64,000 nt of DNA from positions 22,677,815 to 22,741,814 of the forward strand of contig NC_135997.1 of assembly GCF_048128805.1 (NCBI RefSeq), written 5' to 3'. This document shows positions 46,801-56,474 of the stretch, piece by piece. How positions within the stretch are numbered: position 1 is the stretch's first letter; each line of letters starts with the position of its first letter. The translations under genes and the position numbers were made by a program. The stretch comes from Centroberyx gerrardi. Lineage: Eukaryota > Chordata > Actinopteri > Beryciformes > Berycidae. Below the pieces are notes generated by a model that worked only from the letters and a program-made list of their open reading frames with translations, was not told the origin of the DNA and did not search any database.

Positions 46801-49406
46801 TAACTTTTATTGTGTATTCCTATTCTAAATGATCCTGTTATGGTTCTGGCCTCTCTAGAGAACATTTCCTTATCTCAGTCAGCTTTGTATCCATATACCA
46901 CCTGTACAGTCTGGTGAGCCATTTTTATCAAGCCAGTTGTAATTTGGACATCTGGCCTGCCAGTCACTACGTTGGGAATATTTGAGTAGCCTGAATAATA
47001 TCAGATGCATTTGTTTAGCATCTGATATTATTCAAGGTATTCAAATATTCTCAAGCATCGGTGCACATAAATGTCATATCTTGTTCAGAATAGCCGGGAT
47101 AAGCTCATTAGCCAGGATACTGAGACATGTAAAATCCTAATCCCGGTGCATCCTGGTGGCTCAGTTGGCTGAGGTGCCCAACCATGAAACCACAGCCTGG
47201 GTTCAAATTGTTGCATGTCACCCCCTCTCTCTCTCCCAGTCTTTCTCATGTCTCTCCACTAACTTAATCAAGGGAAAAAACTGTAGAAATCAATCTGTGA
47301 AAAACATTTTTATAATACCATTTTCAGAATTTCAGAAGCCAGAAGCTAAGCCTGTGGGCTGATGTGAAAATCCTGAGAATCAGTCTGGTGCAGTGTCAGA
47401 ATCCGTGTCCATGGAAACTGTCAATATGGATCCATGAAACAACTGCTGCTTGGTGAAAGGGGGATAAAATCCATCATACACCAGTGTCCTTGTATGATTT
47501 TGAAAATCTAAAAACATTAGCTTCTAAAGATGGTGGTTTTAGGAACAAGCACAGATCCTGTACAGACCCCTGGCGCATGTGTTCAATTCAATGTACTGAA
47601 GCATTACGACACGGTTATCGGTTAAGTTATTCCACTAACATCACTTAAATACTGCAGGTAATAACGTTACCTAACGTTAAAGTTTATACGGCAACGGAAG
47701 GCGTGGATGTATGTAAATTAACGGCAGAGAGTGGAGCTAAGTGTGGGAGCAATGCTCGGGCTAGCACGACACATTTATCAGTTAAATTACCTATTCCATG
47801 TTTATCTGTTAAATTACCTAGTCCACCAGCATCACATACCACAGGTGATAACATTACCTACCGGTTTGCAGGACAGCAGAAGATGTGGTTGTCTGTAAAT
47901 TCACGGCGAAGAGTGTGGCTCAAAGTGGGATTCAATATGGGATTATCAGTGTATGAGACTCAATGTGCCATTTAGCCCATAGGGAGAGAGATCATCTCTT
48001 AGTCAAAGACGCCCTCTAGAGGCCATCTCACGAAGCAACATCTCACTAAGCGTTGACTGACTGACTGACTGACTGACTGACTGACCTGAATTTGCCTCTT
48101 GATGCCCTCACCTGCGCCGTGGGGAAAATCAAGAAGGGAAACTTCTGTACAGTGTATAAATGTTGGCAAGGCCATTTGAGGGAAAGTGGATACACGGAGT
48201 AAAGTCAATTACAACACTTTATCACAAAATAACTCCTGGAATACATTGAACGTCACATATTTATGATATCCAACAGTATAAGAGTAGCAGAGGGTGGATT
48301 TTTCCTTTTTTTTTTTTTTTTTTGAGTGGGTGAATATGAGGCAAATTCAGACTGCCAGCTTTTGAATAAGGATTTTCTATGGTAAAAGCGTTTTCAATGA
48401 CGAGAGCAAAAAGTTCAGCACACTATCCCAACACCTGTGATATTATCTGTACAGTATCGATAGTGAGGTCAGCTACTGATTTCCTTATAGCTGTGATAAT
48501 GAGTAACTTGTTTCCCAGGAATACGAAGCAATCTACCTAGCCAAGTTGACGATCAAAATGATGTCGCCGATGCAGCTGGGCAGGTCCTTCTCCTTACAGG
48601 CTGGGATGGCAGGTTTGTACATACATACCTATTATCATCCTGCACAGCCACACCTATCTCCTCATGTCATTTTATCACTGTGCCAGCACAGGAGTTAGGT
48701 CTGGCTGAAGCTGTTTCCAAGAGGGAATAAATGTAGAAAGTAAATTCCAGAGAGCATTTGCATTCTTCAGCAGCCGGTCTCAATCCACGGCTGCATTCAA
48801 AACGAGGGTTTGGCATCATGCTGTTTGTGTGTTGAGTAGCATTTGATTGGCTTTGATACAGTGACTAAGGTGTTTGGCAAAAGGTTGAGTCAGACTTGTG
48901 GATGGCAGACTTCAGCAAGATGAAGGGGTGGGGGGCTAAGCAGCCATATAAAACAAGTCTCTTACTGATGATGCCTTTTTTTTTATACAAGTCTGGCTCT
49001 CATCTGCTCATTTTAATTTATTATCCAACTCAGCTGTGGCTGGTTCCTCTGAAATACTGCATTCATTAGCCTCCATTTCCTTAGTGTTATGAATAGGCAT
49101 TATTGAAAGACACAAACAGAAGATAACATTCAAACTCGGCCCTCAAGGACCAAAGTCAGTGAAGGCAGGAGGTAGTCAGATTCTACAGTACAAAATAATT
49201 TGTATTATAGTGATCACAAGCTCCCTTTTTAACTCCACACACATCTCACATGCCTGGTTGTGGAGGGGGAACGTATCCTTGTTGATGTATCGCAGTATTT
49301 TCATTTGTTTTCTCTTCCCATTTCTTAACCAGGGAGCCGTAAACGCAGCCTGGAGGAAGACGAGGACTTTGGAGGAATGCAGGTCACGGCAGCACAGAAT
49401 GGATGA
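43748..49406 (+). CDS. styx: STYX, serine/threonine/tyrosine-interacting pseudophosphatase
   Basis: Eleven coding exons sum to 675 nt, 224 aa (human 223 aa), and align along their full length with vertebrate STYX. The start is fixed by homology (MDEENKLQFPSLP); the frame stays open upstream to 43481, but that part is leader. The dual-specificity phosphatase core spans about residues 26-175. The signature loop reads H120-G121-N-A-G-I-S-R127: Gly replaces the nucleophilic Cys, so the protein binds phosphorylated partners without hydrolysing them. From the literature, STYX competes with phosphatases for ERK1/2 and anchors ERK in the nucleus, and it also binds FBXW7. The C-terminus is acidic (LEEDEDF) after a basic SRKRS stretch. 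All introns are GT-AG except intron 8, which is GC-AG. It is convergent with gnpnat1. Confidence 0.97.
44198..44230 (+). CDS. styx: styx exon 2
   Basis: A 33-nt micro-exon coding DWAYPMRREMQ, matching the conserved EWTYPMRREMQ of human STYX. Acceptor tctcacag, donor GTACAT. Confidence 0.93.
44830..44883 (+). CDS. styx: styx exon 3
   Basis: Eighteen codons, EILPGLFLGPYSAAMKSK, the first strand and helix of the dual-specificity phosphatase fold. Acceptor tcttttcag, donor GTAATT. Confidence 0.95.
44995..45092 (+). CDS. styx: styx exon 4
   Basis: Codes residues 50-81 plus two bases, LPILERQGITHIVCVRQ through NFPHTF. Acceptor tgtccag, donor GTAAGT; the split Arg codon is completed by exon 5. Confidence 0.95.
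45251..45311 (+). CDS. styx: styx exon 5
   Basis: Codes YLVLDIADNPVENIIRFFPM, identical to the human segment. This region holds the position of the general-acid loop in active relatives. Acceptor ttttttttag, donor GTGAGT. Confidence 0.96.
45443..45479 (+). CDS. styx: styx exon 6
   Basis: A 37-nt exon coding TKEFIDSCLATG plus one base. Acceptor tcctaacag, donor GTAATG. Phase is confirmed by the next exon (G|GA). Confidence 0.92.
45592..45631 (+). CDS. styx: styx exon 7 (dead active-site loop)
   Basis: A 40-nt exon coding GKVLVHGNAGISR. The codon GGT at 45609-45611 puts Gly where active phosphatases have Cys. Acceptor tcccttag, donor GTATTT. Confidence 0.95.
45839..45889 (+). CDS. styx: styx exon 8, followed by a GC donor
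   Basis: Codes SAALVIAYLMETFGMKYR (both end codons split). The only splice that keeps KYR-DAF in frame is TACAG|GCAAGT, a GC donor that otherwise matches the consensus perfectly. Acceptor catttcag. Confidence 0.9.
46342..46414 (+). CDS. styx: styx exon 9
   Basis: Codes DAFSHVQERRFCINPNVG then FVHQLQ, conserved with human. Acceptor ttccatag, donor GTAAGC. It is followed by a 2.1-kb intron with a SINE, a long hairpin and a diverged tandem duplication. Confidence 0.95.
46974..47052. other. 79-nt near-perfect hairpin in styx intron 9
   Basis: Arms of 35 nt (46974-47008, 47018-47052) match at 31 positions, with the 17 bp next to the 9-nt loop perfect (TGAATAATATCAGATGC). Confidence 0.8.
47149..47285 (+). 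mobile_element. tRNA-derived SINE in styx intron 9
   Basis: tggtggctcagttggctgag (A-box), cagcctgggttcaaattg (B-box), then tgcatgtcaccccctctctc, the tail of a common fish SINE. A related copy sits reversed near 59.7 kb. Confidence 0.75.
47601..47935. repeat. Diverged tandem duplication in styx intron 9
   Basis: Copy 1 (about 47601-47755) and copy 2 (about 47764-47935) share in order: acgacac..ttatc.gttaa, catcac.ta, caggt.ataac, and gtaaatt.acggc..agagtg. Copy 2 has an extra internal doubling of gttaaattacctattcc. Confidence 0.6.
48052..48085. repeat. (GACT)n microsatellite
   Basis: About eight tetranucleotide units in styx intron 9. Confidence 0.9.
48215..48308 (+). repeat. Dispersed repeat, copy B (also at 10.7 kb)
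   Basis: tatcacaaaataactcctgg ... tatgatatccaacagtataa ... gggtggatttttccttt, homologous to 10,735-10,860. A poly-T run follows directly (48,308-48,324). Confidence 0.6.
48519..48612 (+). CDS. styx: styx exon 10
   Basis: Thirty-one codons plus one base: EYEAIYLAKLTIKMMSPMQL, then GRSFSLQAGMA. It closes the phosphatase-like domain. Acceptor tttcccag, donor GTTTGT. Confidence 0.94.
49333..49406 (+). CDS. styx: styx exon 11 (C-terminus and stop)
   Basis: Codes GSRKRSLEEDEDFG, then GMQVTAAQNG and TGA at 49404-49406, like the human ending TMQVATAQNG. The 3' UTR follows in the same exon. Confidence 0.95.
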
Positions 49407-49908
49407 GCTTTGCTGATACTTAGCCGTGTGGCGCAGTGCACTCTATTTTTTACATTTTTATTGGGATTAAAAATGTAAATATTTGAACTTTTTCTAAGGG
49501 GAAGGGACAAGGGGCGGGAGGGGGAGCACTCCTGATGTCTGAGACATGCAGAGCTGATGGGGAACGGGAGAATTTGATAACATTTTTGTGTAATTCTTTT
49601 TCTTTCTTTGTTTTGTTTTTTTCTCAAGCTGTATGCACTGATGGGCGATTTTTTTGCAGTTTTATAGTATTTAAAGCATTTTGCATTTGCAGCGGGACAG
49701 TATTGCAATAATGCACTTTCGATACTTGAATTATTACTGTGGCCAGAAGGGGGCAGTCGGCAAAAGGGAAAGTAGCCAGGACGTCTGCCCAGAGGAAGAC
49801 ATGACAATAGGAATAGCTAAAGCCTTTGTTTGGGAATAATGGGAGTTATGGACTAATATCAGGCTTAACGTGGGATAGTAAGGAATGAAAAATAACAACT
49901 CACTGCTT

Positions 49909-49914
49909 AATAAA
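49909..49914 (+). terminator. styx: Candidate styx poly(A) signal
   Basis: AATAAA about 500 nt after the styx stop codon. Later plus-strand AATAAA copies also occur (for example near 50914), so longer 3' UTR forms are possible. Confidence 0.45.
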
Positions 49915-51712
49915 AAGAAGTCTGACTTAATGCTGTGTTCAGATGCCTGTATCATCACAGTAGTGTGTGTAAATGCTTCACAACCTTGAAATCTTCTGTC
50001 AAGCATTTTGTTCATAAACACGGTTACATGTTCTGGTAATTTAGAGACCAGTTTTCCAGTCACACGCTGTGAAAAATAAGATTGTGAGTACAGTAAAATG
50101 CTAAAACTCCTGGTGGTCCTGAGATAACAAATCTCCCCAGAAACCTGTCCGGCAGCGCCCTGCCTTAATGTGATTACCTGTTTGACAGTGCAAACCATCA
50201 ACATTAACACCCACACTTGTCTGTTCAGACTGGCATAATATATTGCAGGACAAGCTTAGGGAACAAAATCATACATTTTCTACATAACTTTGCACCAGTT
50301 TAGAAAACAAATTAGTATTAACTGATAAAGCAGAAAAAAAGATGTTAAAGCCAGGAATGACATCAATTGAAACAGAGGTACAGAAGAAGAAAAAATTTCA
50401 ACAAATTATATTTCAAAAATGCTGTTAAAATTGATGTAAAAGATGAGGCTGATTTTGCGAGCTGAAGCTGGTCAGGCTGGCTGCTGCAAAGCCTCGGTCA
50501 CCTTCGGTCTGAAACCTAAACCTAAACCTTTTGGCCAGGAAGGCCCTGCCTGAGGATCTTAGGCTGTATTCCACTTCATAAGTGGTTAAAAGTTGTTGAA
50601 ATTAAGCTTTAAATATATATATTTTACTGGCATAACTATATTGAGTACTGTAACCAAATTATCCCCATGCCCAGCTTCTCATTTGTGCAATTGAATTCAT
50701 AAACTTGCGCAATTTGATCAATGATATCCTGGATATTGTTCACTGAAAATATTTACTATGTACTATCATTTACTAAAAAGAAGAGGAATCCTGGAAAAAT
50801 TGCTTTGTAGTACAGTTTTCATCTATTTGTCTTGGACATTTTTCTAACTAGAAACATCAGACAAGCAAATACTGCAGATCATCAGATATTTTATTTGACT
50901 ATTGCATATTTGTAAATAAATTACATTAAATATGTTCCCCAGTTCTCAAGAATAATAGCATAATTAACAAACTTAACTACAAAAACTTAAATAAGATACA
51001 GGTAATTTAAGAAAAGTCATTTTTATCCATACCCCCATCTCACAAATCCTTTGATCCTAATCACAACTGTGATCAAATGTCCAATATTCACCATACAAAA
51101 TACAAAACAGAACCTTCCATCAATTACTTATCACTACCTTATAAAATATAAAAGTTTTTTTGTTCACAAGAAATGTATATTACAAGAACAGTCTTGACTT
51201 CTTCATGTTTTGTAGTATCAGAGCCTTCATCAGGTACCCAGCAACATTACAGTCAAAGATCAAAGTCTTATGAGATATTAATAATCAATTTACAGCACTC
51301 TACCAAGAGCACAGATTAGAAAAATAAAACCCAAAGCCAAATTCTCTACAAAATAAATATGCCTACATAAAAAAATGCCCCAATCATGTTAATGGGGAAA
51401 AAAAATCCATTCGTGTTTTTCTTTGGTGACTGGCCCTTGGCAAGCCAGTGGCTAGCTGACTGATTTTGCATTCAATCTAATAATTTGCGGTAAACAGAAT
51501 AATTGGTGAGTTTAGGATAAATCAATAATGTGACAGAGACGTTTGAGGCTAAGATCAAATCAGTCAGGGTCTTCAGTATATCCTGCCAGGATATTTTTCA
51601 TAGAAAACTAACTCTTGCCTGTGGAAAATGTTTGAAAATTAAGCTGCTTTGGAACCAGAAACTTAAATTAGGACCATCTTCATTTCCCAAGCGATAATTG
51701 CATTTATTGCAA

Positions 51713-51718
51713 TTGTAT
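51713..51718 (-). terminator. gnpnat1: Candidate gnpnat1 poly(A) signal (proximal)
   Basis: AATAAA on the minus strand, about 420 nt after the stop. A second minus-strand AATAAA at 50895-50890 would give a 3' UTR of about 1.25 kb. Which one is used cannot be told here. Confidence 0.35.
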
Positions 51719-52138
51719 AATAGGACCCTACCAGATATATTTAGTATTTGTTCCGTGTCCGTACAAAGTAATTTACTAAATTACAATGTAACAAAATAGG
51801 AATTGAAGAGCAAACTGATATGAAGTGTAACTGACATTCCTTTCTTCAGAGGGCGGGGTAAGATGATGTCAGAGCTCCACCCTGGTGAGGTAGCCATGGT
51901 TACCAAAGGGGCGGAGGATGGCATTAGACTAAGATGAGGGCTTGAGCAAATATTTACTTATAAACTCTCTGAGGAAGTGTGCTGAAAGCCGTTTCATTCA
52001 TTGTAATCCAAAAGGCAAAACTCATCCTAGAGCAGCACTCCTACACTCCGACACTTTGTCAGTACAAGTCCTGATCTCCATGGGTCTGTAAAGTTGGGGT
52101 CAAACCCCGAAAAAAGGGGTGTAAAGTCTCTCTTGTCC

Positions 52139-52286
52139 TCAGTCGAAGAACCGACACTGCATGTAGGTCTCATGTGAGGCGGAGTAGCCAAACTTTTGGT
52201 AGAAAGCCACGTTGTTGGGAGCACATTCCAGTGTGATTTTGTAACAATCCAACTTTTTGCTGAGAAGAGTCAGGGTTGAAACTAAC
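52139..52286 (-). CDS. gnpnat1: gnpnat1 coding exon 5 (C-terminus)
   Basis: Codes [20 protein letters not shown], then [18 protein letters not shown] and [11 protein letters not shown] with TGA at 52141-52139. Acceptor ttcttgtag. Confidence 0.95.
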
Positions 52287-54278
52287 CTACAAGAAAGAGA
52301 GAGAAAGGAGGGGGAAAAACATGAGCAGGAAACATACAGAGGGAGATGTTTGCTAAATAAGCCTCTTCCAGGAATCATTTTGTGTGGGTTTTGGGAACAA
52401 TTAAGATCGGTCTTACACATGAGAATTTAAAAATCAAATCTACCAGTCTGCTAAAGAAATGTGTCTCTTTCAGGCCTCAGGCAGAGCTACTCACAGTTTC
52501 CCCAGCTGCTTCCCTCTGCACATGTCGCTGACCACTACCTCCTCCACCCGGCCTCTCTGCAAACAAAACACAACAGAGTGGGTCTTCATTCTTTCCAACA
52601 CAAACAGACAACAGTATACGAATAATCAGTCAAGAACATATCGCATAACAAGTCACATGGTAAATCAAAGCCAGGTAAAATGAGCTGGTTATTGGAAATC
52701 ATTACTGTCAAATATCGGTGGCATATTTTGGAATATCGGTATGATTTTTATCTGCTAACCTTGTTATAGCAACACCTCTGGCACAACTGCAATATCTCAG
52801 CAACATTGCTTCAGTTTCAGATTGCGTAACAAAGAGGCTAGTGGTTCTGTTTTGTAAGTCAACTTTAGTTTTTGGCATTCTGTAATAAGGTGTGGGGGGT
52901 GATGAGGGAATAAGGCATCCTGTTGTTAGCCCACATTACTCATGCATCCCCTTGGGAAGGGATTTGGTGGAGGGCAAATCTCATTTTATCCAAATTATTT
53001 GTTTATGCTCCTCTAACTATGATGTTAATTCATATCAGTGTCAACTTTTTAAGCTGATATAAATATGTATGATGTTGATTCATAGCATACAACTATAATA
53101 GGTAATATCAGACTGATGCAGTTTATTCCCCCCCAAGAAAATAAAACATGAAATGATACTATTCTAAAAACATAACTGGTTTTTGTTCATGGTGGTGGTT
53201 GTTTGGTGATAACTGCATCAAGTTCATTTACCCAGCTTTCTATTTACCAATACATCAATGGGTAACTATATTAAGGGAATTGGAGTTTAGGGAAAATGCA
53301 AAGAGAATTAACCTTTTTCTCGCCTGCATTGTTAAATATACACTGGCTGTAATGTACCTTAGCGCAGGAGTGGATGAATTTGTGCTCTGTGATCAGCGTG
53401 GCGGTGGCGACGATCTGTCCCAGATTTGTGTCTTCCACCACGACGACGTAGTAGTCTCCCGTCTTCTTCATATGCTCAAACTTCTCTGGGAGACAACAGA
53501 CAGCATTTTATTTATTTTCTTCTCTCGTCTTTTCATTTTATTTGCTTTTTTTTAAAAATACTCATGTTTTCTGGAAAGTGTGTTAATATACCCCTTCTGA
53601 AACGCAACTTAGATTCTAATAGCTATATAGACAATTGTTTCGGGCATGAAGTCCAAGTTAAGACAGTCAGACTGGGGGCACTGGAATTAAATGCATGTGT
53701 TAATGACACATGTCAGTGTTGTAGACAAAACAACCATCAGAATCTCACTTTAGTGTTACTTGAGAAGTACCAAGTTAAGCATGACTTACTAATGAACTGC
53801 TCTGGTGTGACATCGCCTGCCTGGGTGAGTTGAGATAAAACCTTGTAGAATCCTGGAAGACAAAAACAACATAACATGGTTGGCGCTCTTCTGGAGAGGT
53901 ATTTCCATTCTACCTGTTGTGAATTCTTGATTTCCTCTGCGGTGGCCTTTAAAGTTACTGGCTGACACACCACCAACGCCTGTACCCATTTCAAGGAAAG
54001 AAAAAAAAAGAAAGAACCATTTTTTCACATTATGTCTTGCAAAGAAGGCCATTTTCTTTTCTTTATATTTAACTGAAGACAGGAGAAATAGTGGAATATG
54101 TTGTCAGTTCGGTCTCTGTCTTACCCCTGTTGAAGTCTGCAGTGCAGAGGGGCCGGAGCACCAGGCCTTGGCCTGGGTTGGAGGGCGAGATGGGGGAAGA
54201 GAAGGAGACAGTGTTGCTGCTCCAGTCCAGCTCCTGGAGCAGAGAGGGCTCAAAGAGCGGAGTCTCGTCCAGCAGCAT
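52139..54278 (-). CDS. gnpnat1: Glucosamine-6-phosphate N-acetyltransferase 1
   Basis: Five coding exons (54278-54125, 53852-53790, 53485-53358, 52556-52495, 52286-52139) sum to 555 nt, 184 aa, the same length as human GNPNAT1. The enzyme transfers acetyl from acetyl-CoA to glucosamine-6-phosphate in the hexosamine pathway that leads to UDP-GlcNAc for N-glycans, chitin-like polymers, GPI anchors and O-GlcNAc. The GNAT fold is plain: [14 protein letters not shown] at the N-terminus, the [22 protein letters not shown] strands, [18 protein letters not shown], and the acetyl-CoA pyrophosphate loop RGKQLGK (129-135), then [11 protein letters not shown] near the end. All introns are GT-AG. Start ATG at 54278 matches the family N-terminus (MxxDETPxF). 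It is tail-to-tail with styx, and amfr lies upstream on the same strand. Confidence 0.97.
52495..52556 (-). CDS. gnpnat1: gnpnat1 coding exon 4 (acetyl-CoA loop)
   Basis: Codes [20 protein letters not shown] plus two bases; RGKQLGK is the pyrophosphate-binding loop. Acceptor gtttgcag, donor GTGAGT. It is too short to be obvious as an open frame. Confidence 0.93.
53358..53485 (-). CDS. gnpnat1: gnpnat1 coding exon 3
   Basis: Codes [20 protein letters not shown], then [19 protein letters not shown] and SCAK, the central beta strands of the GNAT fold. Acceptor tctcccag, donor GTACAT. Confidence 0.95.
53790..53852 (-). CDS. gnpnat1: gnpnat1 coding exon 2
   Basis: Sixty-three nt coding [15 protein letters not shown] then TPEQFI, with split codons at both ends. 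Acceptor gtcttccag, donor GTAAGT. Confidence 0.93.
54125..54278 (-). CDS. gnpnat1: gnpnat1 coding exon 1
   Basis: Fifty-one codons plus one base, from [14 protein letters not shown] to LCTADFNR. The donor is GTAAGA. The acceptor probably lies about 10 bp before the ATG (cgagcag), so a separate non-coding first exon is expected. Confidence 0.95.
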
Positions 54279-55744
54279 TCCTCAATCTCTGCTCGGGGAA
54301 CACAGGCACACACACATATATTTTAAGTACAAAGACTGGGCTGGACTGGGTATGTATTAAAACAATTTATGTATGCTGTCATCTATTCTCTATGAAAGAT
54401 CTAATTTTGACTCTTGTTCATTTAGATCATGCTCATGGTTTATATGTTGAACAAGTAAAACAAATTACAACATAAACAAGTTTTCACAGCAACGCCTAAG
54501 ACTGGCAGCTCTACAGCCAGAAATCTTTACACTGGGACCTGATGTGATGTGTTGATTCAAATACTAAAGCACCATGAAACACTGACACACTCAAATGAAA
54601 CTTGCATGAAACTGAAACACTTGAATGAATGGCATACTTGAATCCTCCGATGTCAAGGCATTGAGGTAACATCTGTAAAACTACTAAGCCCTGTATTCTC
54701 AACCTGGATCATACCATGCCTTGGCAATATGTTTATTCTGAGTGTCAAAGTCAAACAGAACTTTGTCCTGACAAATACACTTTGTGGAAATGTGTCATTA
54801 TTTAACAGAAGCCCACGAATGCATTCCCTTTCTCACATAATACACTATGGGGTGATACAGGTGATGGGGTTAACAGTGTCTTTATTTCTTATACCAGGAT
54901 AAGTATCAATTACTCCTCCCATCCAGGATATGTAATATGAGAGGTGCCCATCCCACACAATGCTACCATTCACAGAACAAGGCCAACAGTTATTATTGCT
55001 GTAACCTGTCTTTTACAACAGGTAGTGACCTGCAAAGTCAAATGGCTTTATAGGTAATTTCAGTAAATCTAATGACAGATCAGTCAATAGTCCAATGTGT
55101 CTCAGATAGAGATAGTTCAGTTGACTACACTTTGCTTCTAGTTTCCATAGCATCAAAACACAATTACACCTGCTAGTCATCATTTCCGGATCAGAAGCCA
55201 CGCACACAAGAATATGACTGTATTGTGTTTGTGGGCTTGTAAGTAACGTTAGAGGCTACAGCTGACCACCCTGGGGTGCTGTGAGGGGAGGAGATGGGGG
55301 AATGGCGTCCCCCTTGTCGTCTCAAGTTATTAAATGTCTCCACTGTGTTCAGCACAGATTTTGTGATGAGAAGAGAACAATTTATTTCCCCGCAATACCT
55401 TAGCCTATATTACATTTGACCAAATTGCCCACGCTGACAAATAAATGACTCTGACCACACAGGTTTGGCTAGCTAGGTTGTTCTGACAGCAGCACAGCAT
55501 TAAGCTAGCTTAACAGTTACAGCTCAGACAGACCTGATGACAGCCGCCGGTTACTGTATGTAGCTGTATTTATAGAACATCTTAACTCTCCTGTCTCGTC
55601 TCAAATGACCAGCTAAGGCACCGAGGCTTCCTTCAAACTCAACCCAGACACAGCTAGCTTGCTATAACGTTAGCTATAATTTAACACTTAATTCACATTC
55701 ACTTCCATAACATAACTTGCCATGCCAAGAATGCAGGTACTTAC

Positions 55745-55830
55745 CAATACAATGACACCAGAAGTTACGTTGGCGTTGGCGGTTGAGCCGAGAACACCCA
55801 GAAGTGAAGTGAATGACAACCGGGCTGTTT
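55745..55830 (-). other. gnpnat1: Probable gnpnat1 5' UTR exon
   Basis: On the minus strand a perfect donor (GTAAGT, forward 55744-55739) follows tgtcattgtattg. The stretch just upstream is CpG-containing and precedes gnpnat1 on the right strand. The 3' boundary (55745) is read from the donor; the 5' boundary is a guess. Confidence 0.5.
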
Positions 55831-55920
55831 TACTAGTTTTGCATGAGGCTGGGCTACATCATTGACCGTAACAGCATGGGGTGTTGTTGGCTGTTTCCGC
55901 CTGGCATGAGCACTTCTGTA

Positions 55921-55968
55921 TGACGTGGCAGAGATGCTGGAGGTAAGGGGCGCGGCCCGATGACGTCA
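55921..55968 (-). promoter_or_regulatory. gnpnat1: UPRE/XBP1-type motif and CRE upstream of gnpnat1
   Basis: TGACGTGGCA at 55921-55930 reads GCCACGTCA on the gene strand, the XBP1/ATF6 unfolded-protein-response core. TGACGTCA at 55961-55968 is a full CRE palindrome. Both lie roughly 100-200 bp upstream of the likely gnpnat1 start. Hexosamine-pathway genes have been reported as XBP1s-responsive, so the placement makes sense. Function is inferred. Confidence 0.45.
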
Positions 55969-56474
55969 GTAAAATATTTAAAGAGGGCTCCCTCCCCTCC
56001 TCATCTTAAACCATGCTAGAATAATGAGACTGATTTGTAGGTCTGACTTGTAAGTGACTTGTAAGTAACTGACTATTCTGACACTGAAAAATACTGTCCT
56101 GACCAAAAAAGTTTTCCTAATAACTCTCACACATACATACACACACACCTCTATCTCTTTCTCTCTCTCACACACACAGATTTATGGGAGTAATAAACTC
56201 AAAGGTCCAGTGTCTGGACAGCTGATCACTATGAAGGGTAGGCATGGCTTCATTAATTGTCTTAGTTCCTACCAAACAAAAACAGCATAATCTTTGAATA
56301 AGCAAAAATCCATCTCCCATCCAGTCTACACACTTCACACTCTCCCAGTGCGTGACTCGGCCTGCAGCAGTCTGTTTGAAATATGGAGAGAGAAAGCACT
56401 GCTTCAATAACAATGGGGTTCCTCACAAAAAATTAGATCAAATTACATTTCGTTAAAAAGCTGTAGAAGCCCCG

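Noticed and set aside
48052-48085. CRISPR-like or iterated array
   Set aside because: A simple tetranucleotide microsatellite without spacers; the genome is vertebrate.
49325-49807. 160-aa minus-strand frame across the styx last exon
   Set aside because: It is the antisense shadow of styx exon 11 and its 3' UTR, without domain similarity.
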